Part shown: positions 7,801-11,206 of the stretch, piece by piece
How positions within the stretch are numbered: position 1 is the first letter of the stretch
How the letters are laid out: each line of letters opens with the position of its first letter
Assembly: GCA_934155185.1 (NCBI GenBank)
Contig: CAKPGT010000025.1
Location: 1-11,206, forward strand
DNA length: 11,206 nucleotides
DNA from: an uncultured Bacilli bacterium
GTDB lineage: Bacteria; Bacillota_I; Bacilli_A; RF39; UBA660
Reading direction: 5' to 3'
Translations under genes and position numbers: made by a program
Notes under the pieces: model-generated
Told to the model about the DNA's origin: nothing
The model's database searches: none
What the model saw: the letters and a program-made list of their open reading frames with translations, nothing else

Positions 7801-8250
7801 GTAGTCCAAAATATCTTTAAAAGCATCATTTAAGACTTCTTTAATAACTTCTTCTTTTAATATATTTTCTTCTATGCCAGATAAAACGTTAAAGTCCTTT
7901 GATATATTAAGCTTGTCAAAGTTTTCTTTTGCTATGTCTGAGTAAAAAGCATCCATAGTAGTTATTTTAGACACTAAAACAAGTGGAATTTGGTTTTTTA
8001 AATGCATGTTTGATGGTTCTTTTAAGTATGCATCTTCTATCTTTTTCTTAATTCTATCTCTCATTTCACTTGCTGCGGCTCTTGTAAATGTAACTATTAG
8101 TAAATCGTCAATATTTCCACCAGAAAGTACGTATTTTATTACTCTTTCTGATAATACTGCTGTCTTACCAGAGCCTGCTGCCGCACTAACTATTATCTTA
8201 CCGCCACGTTCATTAATAGCAAGTTCTTGATCTTTAGTCCAACTAGGCAT
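4825..8250 (-). CDS. addA: ATP-dependent helicase/nuclease subunit A (AddA)
   Basis: AddA is the motor and 3'-strand nuclease of the AddAB complex, which unwinds and resects double-strand breaks for RecA loading. The 1141-residue product is slightly shorter than B. subtilis AddA. UvrD-like motifs are all visible: WTKDQ (4-8), Walker A AAAGSGKT (23-30), TFTRAAASEMRDRI (54-67), motif II LIDECQD (381-387, D383/E384), GDVKQSIYRFR (410-420), SKNFRS (446-451), ITTIHKSKGLEYPVVF (747-762) and LRVLYVALTRAKEKI (821-835). The C-terminal RecB-type nuclease is intact: H988 in GTLYH, D1078 in VKGVID, D1091 and K1093 in VDYKTD, and Q1109 with Y1113. Motif II reads DECQD where AddA proteins often have DEYQD or DEAQD. 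The start is the ATG at 8250 because SD AGGTGA sits five bases upstream. A GTG at 8259 lies inside that SD. The gene overlaps the addB stop by 8 nt, as expected for subunits made in fixed ratio. Confidence 0.97.
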   Translation of the reverse strand: MPSWTKDQELAINERGGKIIVSAAAGSGKTAVLSERVIKYVLSGGNIDDLLIVTFTRAAASEMRDRIKKKIEDAYLKEPSNMHLKNQIPLVLVSKITTMDAFYSDIAKENFDKLNISKDFNVLSGIEENILKEEVIKEVLNDAFKDILDYEFLLSFLNKTTTDLVKEEVFKVSNFLDTIPFKDEFIEHAINYYDDNNTFYKEKLFKLIKDKMMLYKDMYEKIIDELYNASDSFDNLISDANKELNYINDILNVNSFDELSKRLRSILFDTLKTPRGFKDDPSLIKYKYIRSDLKDEIKKNLDELCYITDESYAKENKDFKRAIKALLSLVKKYRKELLLKKRSINSYSFSDIASFAVELLIKDGKKTTLAENISKKYKEILIDECQDNNNLQNVIFKAISFNDSNLFSVGDVKQSIYRFRSACPEIFSRNKDEASRDSFPKLITLSKNFRSRKEVLDFCNFIFENTMTNEFGEVNYDDSERLYLGASFNEGKDLDTEVHIIDGKEKNESEEENLSNIQKEAIYVAEKIKSMLDNSYMVYDNKKGEERKIKESDIVILLRSLKNSEIYVKALNKRNISVYSSSSSSYFDNYEIKLIINLLKVIDNRKDDVALVSILKSPIFGITDDALATIRDKNFSVYDNIINSSYDNLKEILNDIEHFRLLSHNLSIYELLCNIYNKFNIEVIIGAMKNGVRRKKNLVHMLNHAINFENNTPKSLHEFISYIESTILNKDSFEGINPLSDGDNVLITTIHKSKGLEYPVVFLCETGRNFNFADIRSNFMINEDLGICFPYRNEKYIVKYDSIPMMIFKEYEKSKLLSEELRVLYVALTRAKEKIIITGFTPNLVNKINKSAAKMGEETVISSLFLKTVKNYFDIILPCLLRHKSLKELRDMSDVDVKSFSSESKIKLYITDAININDNEFNEKEKIEKENFDYSSLNIINSFKYNDALLNIPKILSVSDIKEKNVYFKRPSFMSDGVNHAKKGTLYHRIFELLPIKKYSIKSLEEELDNMVKSNALSKNERHLIDIEKIFSYLTSDIYDIMKTAYKVLREYEITFNAKASYYNKDLSGMITVKGVIDLLFIKDDTYYIVDYKTDNVPKEELIKRYKLQLDLYEVGIREILKAKNVKKYIYSIMLNKFIEV

Positions 8251-11098
8251 TTTTATCACCTTCTAACATTTTAAATACTTCACTATTCTTATAATTCTTA
8301 AGATATCTTGCTTTATCATTTTCACTATCGAAGGCGCATATACTACTAAACTCGCAAAATGAACATGCATCACACCTTCCCTTTACCGGATTAATACTAA
8401 TATCTCCATTTAACATGTCTTCGCCTATTTTAGCTAAAGTAGTTTTAATATTAGAGAAAAGTAATTCTAGTTCTTCTATGCCAAACGTTTTTTCTTCATT
8501 TATCTTACCTCTAGATGAGACATTTATGTAACAAGCCATATCATCACCACCTAGCATTTTAATTGATGTGCTATCTTTATTTATGATACCTTCCATAAGT
8601 AGTCTTTTTTTAATACTTAAGTCTAGCTCTTCATCATTTAAATTTCTTTTAGTTTTTTCTTCTTTAACTAATGCAGGATAATATAATAAAGCTGATATAA
8701 CTGGCTTCTTATTAGTAATATTAGATAAACCATTTTTAAATGCTAGCACATATAAAAGCATTTGAAGGTTAAGTCCCTCAAGACAGTCATCTAATCTTAA
8801 TTTCTTACCACCTGTTTTATAATCTATTACTCTAAAGTAATATCTGTCATTATCTTCACAGACGTCCACTCTATCTATTACGCCTTTAACTGTTATAGTA
8901 TTATCATTAAAGGGAACGCAAATTGGTTTTATTATGCTTTCCTTATCTATTTTAAATTCTACATATTTAGGCTTAAAACTTGAAATATCTTTTTCTGAAA
9001 TTATGTTTTTAATTATTAATGATGTACTTTTGCAAAGTGATGAAATAACATATTTGGTTACATCATCGGTTAGCTTGTCATTTTCTTCTAAGTATTTAAA
9101 AGCATAATGTTTAGCATACTCATATATATTTGATATCTCTACCTTATTTATGTCATTTTTAATAATGTTTTCTAATATGTAATGAACAATAGTACCAACT
9201 TCTCTATTATCAAAAAGCCTTTTTTCTTTTACTTTAAGTCTTAATCCATACTGACAAAAATGATAAAACTTACACTTTGAATAAGCCTCTATACTAGACG
9301 GGCTACAGATAATATTATTAGAATATAGTTTAAGTGCGTTTTTATTAGTAATTCTAAGGTTTAAATCATGATTATTTGCATCATTTATCTTATTTATTAA
9401 AGGTTCATCTAAGTCTATTTTAAAGACTTTATTATTTGATAGCAATGATGAGTAGCTATCTAATACTTTCCTTTTGCTATAAATTCCATCATCAGGCTCT
9501 ATTTTCTTTCCATTTAAGTATAAAGATTTTTCGTTAAGTGATAAATCAGTGGATAATTTATGATAAGTTATAGTAACATCAAATAAATTAGTTAACTTAT
9601 CAAATATAGCTTTATCATAAGAAGAAAAATCATTTATTTTATTTATTAAGTCATCTCTTTTTAAATCTTCCATACTAATTAACCCTTTAAGACTAAATGC
9701 ACTTGGAAAATGAACTGATGATGCACCTAATAAGTAAACATACTTTTTATCGTTAAGATCTAAATTATCCATATTAGATATAAAAACCTCATCTACATAA
9801 TCATTATTGGCGCATGCTTTTTCACACAGAAATGAAATTATTTCAAAATATTTACATATTCCTAAATTAAAGTTAAAGTAGTCTAATACATCTTCTGAAA
9901 TTTTAACTAACTTATTATAACCAGATGTATCATTTAAAAATAACTTCTCGTCTATTTTAGATTCACCAAGATAAGTCCAAAATTCTCTTGATATAACTTT
10001 AAAATCACTTTCATGAATAACGTTCTCTAAAAAGTACATTATCTCGTTTATTACGCTTTCTCTTAATTCATTTAGTAAATCTATAAGATTCGTATCTTTT
10101 CCATTTTTAAATGGTATATAAAAGCTTTCTTTTTCTAAATTCCATTCATATATATAATTATCTAGTTTATCTACGGTATCTAAGCTGACATCAAATAAGT
10201 CTAACTTAAGCAAGTTTATAAAATTAGAACATGAAAAATTACCATTTATAATGTCAGAAAATGTGTTAATAAATCTTTTAGTTAAAATACCATTATATGT
10301 TTTTTTATGGTAAGGAAAATCAAATATAAGATTAAAATATGGTTCATATAAACTTTCATCTTTAGTAACTATTAAAATATCACTATAACTACATTTATCA
10401 GTAATTATCTTTTTAGATATATCATTTGATATAAATAATAGCTCCTCTTCTATATCATTTAAGGCATAATAGTTAAGAGCCTTATCACTTACCTTAGGTT
10501 TTACATCTATAGGATAGATATTATTTATTTTACTTATTAATGATGAGTCATACTCGTTTATAGACATTGTAACGTTACCATTATCGCTCATGTTTTTTAA
10601 AAGTTTTTCCTCATTGTCAGTTAAAGAATTAATGTTTAAAAAGATATAATTTTTATCAAATACTTTATTTTCTAAAACGTATTTATAAAGAAGTCTATCA
10701 TTTATTAAACCATTTTTGATAAGTATATTTTCATATAAATTATATATAATGCTTAAGTCATTTACTTTATCATTAGAAATTAAGTCATAACTATAAAAAG
10801 AATTATACGTACTTAATAAATCTTTAACAAAAGATAAATCATTTATATCATTATATTTTGTTAAATTATCTTTACATGATAAGTATGCATTATACATAAT
10901 TAAAAACTCTTCTTCACTACTTGCAATATTAGAAAAACCATCATAATTATTAATTATAAAGTTTTTTAATGTGTATACTTTTTGGTTTATATCTAATAAT
11001 TTCTTTTTATAATAAGCTTCTTCACCAGGTGATACTATAATAATAAAATTATCATCTATGCTCTTAATAATTTCTTCTAAATTCAATATCTTTATCAT
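8243..11098 (-). CDS. addB: AddB/RexB-type exonuclease subunit lacking a Walker A motif
   Basis: Partner of AddA and the 5'-strand nuclease. The C-terminal RecB-type nuclease is complete: H639 in GTIVHY, D742 in VKGVIDR, D759 and K761 in VIDYKTGG, Q779 with Y783. The iron-sulfur staple found in AddB is also present: a Cys in the SKCKFYHF segment (C609, possibly C614) plus C912, C915 and C921, in the C-x2-C-x5-C spacing of B. subtilis AddB. At 951 residues the protein is shorter than B. subtilis AddB (about 1166). It begins at a segment (FIIIVSPGEEAYYKKKLL) equivalent to the strand that follows the Walker A loop in other AddB proteins, and I find no GxxGxGK[ST] anywhere. An in-frame TGA at 11129-11131 rules out a longer N-terminus. 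Loss of Walker A fits RexB-like subunits. The N-terminal 600 residues are divergent. Start ATG at 11098 is chosen for its SD GGTGA five bases before. It is the first gene of the cluster. Confidence 0.9.
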   Translation of the reverse strand: MIKILNLEEIIKSIDDNFIIIVSPGEEAYYKKKLLDINQKVYTLKNFIINNYDGFSNIASSEEEFLIMYNAYLSCKDNLTKYNDINDLSFVKDLLSTYNSFYSYDLISNDKVNDLSIIYNLYENILIKNGLINDRLLYKYVLENKVFDKNYIFLNINSLTDNEEKLLKNMSDNGNVTMSINEYDSSLISKINNIYPIDVKPKVSDKALNYYALNDIEEELLFISNDISKKIITDKCSYSDILIVTKDESLYEPYFNLIFDFPYHKKTYNGILTKRFINTFSDIINGNFSCSNFINLLKLDLFDVSLDTVDKLDNYIYEWNLEKESFYIPFKNGKDTNLIDLLNELRESVINEIMYFLENVIHESDFKVISREFWTYLGESKIDEKLFLNDTSGYNKLVKISEDVLDYFNFNLGICKYFEIISFLCEKACANNDYVDEVFISNMDNLDLNDKKYVYLLGASSVHFPSAFSLKGLISMEDLKRDDLINKINDFSSYDKAIFDKLTNLFDVTITYHKLSTDLSLNEKSLYLNGKKIEPDDGIYSKRKVLDSYSSLLSNNKVFKIDLDEPLINKINDANNHDLNLRITNKNALKLYSNNIICSPSSIEAYSKCKFYHFCQYGLRLKVKEKRLFDNREVGTIVHYILENIIKNDINKVEISNIYEYAKHYAFKYLEENDKLTDDVTKYVISSLCKSTSLIIKNIISEKDISSFKPKYVEFKIDKESIIKPICVPFNDNTITVKGVIDRVDVCEDNDRYYFRVIDYKTGGKKLRLDDCLEGLNLQMLLYVLAFKNGLSNITNKKPVISALLYYPALVKEEKTKRNLNDEELDLSIKKRLLMEGIINKDSTSIKMLGGDDMACYINVSSRGKINEEKTFGIEELELLFSNIKTTLAKIGEDMLNGDISINPVKGRCDACSFCEFSSICAFDSENDKARYLKNYKNSEVFKMLEGDKNA
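8256..8264 (-). promoter_or_regulatory. Ribosome binding site of addA, inside the addB end
   Basis: Minus-strand AGAAGGTGA followed by TAAAA and the ATG at 8250. It selects this ATG over the in-frame GTG at 8259, which would lie in the SD itself. The string GGTGATAAAAATG is identical at the addB start. Confidence 0.85.
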
Positions 11099-11102
11099 TT
11101 TT

Positions 11103-11108
11103 ATCACC
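11103..11108 (-). promoter_or_regulatory. Ribosome binding site of addB
   Basis: Minus-strand GGTGAT, complementary to the 3' end of 16S rRNA, followed by AAAA and the ATG at 11098. It selects this ATG over an in-frame ATG at 11110 and a TTG at 11119, neither of which has an SD at the right distance. Confidence 0.75.
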
Positions 11109-11122
11109 ATCCAATACAATAT

Positions 11123-11152
11123 ATTATATCACGTATAATGTAAGTAAGTAAA
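11123..11152 (-). promoter_or_regulatory. Promoter of the addB-addA-glyA-folD-smr cluster
   Basis: The minus strand has a perfect -10 TATAAT (11123-11128) preceded by TGA, an extended -10 (TGnTATAAT). A -35-like TTTACT (11147-11152) lies 18 bp upstream and matches four of six positions. Transcription would start near 11116, giving a leader of under 20 nt that is little more than the SD. The in-frame stop that blocks an N-terminal extension of addB lies in the same extended -10. No operator or riboswitch is visible. Confidence 0.65.
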
Positions 11153-11161
11153 TTGAGGAAG

Positions 11162-11189
11162 TTGAAACTTTTAATATTTACTATATAAT
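11162..11189 (+). promoter_or_regulatory. Divergent promoter-like sequence reading out of the window
   Basis: On the plus strand TTGAAA (11162-11167) and a perfect TATAAT (11184-11189) are 16 bp apart. Transcription would start near 11196 and leave the window to the right, so its gene cannot be seen. It lies back-to-back with the addB promoter. In DNA this AT-rich such boxes can be fortuitous. Confidence 0.4.
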
Positions 11190-11206
11190 AAATTACATTC
11201 ATTTTT

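Noticed and set aside
5702..8230. Three open plus-strand frames (5702-6088, 6851-7318, 8006-8230) antisense to addA
   Set aside because: All are shadows of addA. None has an SD or recognisable domain.
8251..8259. GTG start for addA three codons upstream
   Set aside because: The GTG lies inside the SD that serves the ATG at 8250, so it has no SD of its own at a usable distance.
469..11098. No gene here ends in TGA (three TAG and three TAA stops), hinting at TGA reassignment as in Mycoplasma
   Set aside because: Six genes are too few to judge. Trp is TGG where I checked, the frames are full length under the standard code, and a TGA stop would be needed to close the frame upstream of addB.

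Overview
The window is strongly AT-rich and reads like a low-GC Firmicute, most likely an uncultured gut-type Bacilli lineage. This placement is an inference. It rests on base composition, AddA/AddB-type (not RecBCD) recombination enzymes, strong Shine-Dalgarno (SD) sequences of the AGGAGGTGAT type, and a Cys-rich, Lys/Thr-rich membrane-anchored surface protein of a style I associate with such genomes. Tryptophan is read as TGG in the places I checked, and the genes are full length without in-frame TGA, so the standard bacterial code applies. Every supported gene lies on the minus strand.

Layout from right to left, in the direction of transcription. A promoter at about 11123-11152 starts a tight five-gene cluster: addB (8243-11098), addA (4825-8250), glyA (3570-4808), folD (2735-3577) and a stand-alone Smr-domain gene (2442-2720). 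addB/addA and glyA/folD each overlap by 8 nt, addA and glyA are 16 nt apart, and folD and smr are 14 nt apart. AddA and AddB together form the helicase-nuclease that resects double-strand breaks. GlyA and FolD are consecutive steps of folate one-carbon metabolism (serine to 5,10-methylene-THF to 10-formyl-THF), which supplies purine and thymidylate synthesis. Smr is a small nuclease domain known from MutS2 and ribosome-collision factors. The cluster therefore mixes DNA repair, nucleotide precursor supply and nucleic-acid quality control.

After the cluster, a separate promoter (2400-2428) drives a 632-residue protein (469-2367). It has one N-terminal membrane anchor, a small module of possible pilin-like character, and a long array of degenerate Cys-containing repeats. 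It ends in a clear intrinsic terminator with a GAAA tetraloop (416-443). About 240 bp of AT-rich DNA without a gene follows.

At the left edge, a consensus promoter and SD precede the first 38 codons of a tnpB gene (IS200/IS605-type RNA-guided nuclease), cut by the window boundary. At the right edge, a promoter-like sequence points rightwards out of the window.

I see no CRISPR array, tRNA or rRNA. The core cluster is ordinary in content. The least described items are the Cys-repeat surface protein, the AddB that lacks a Walker A motif, and the solo tnpB with a possible SOS-like box in its promoter.
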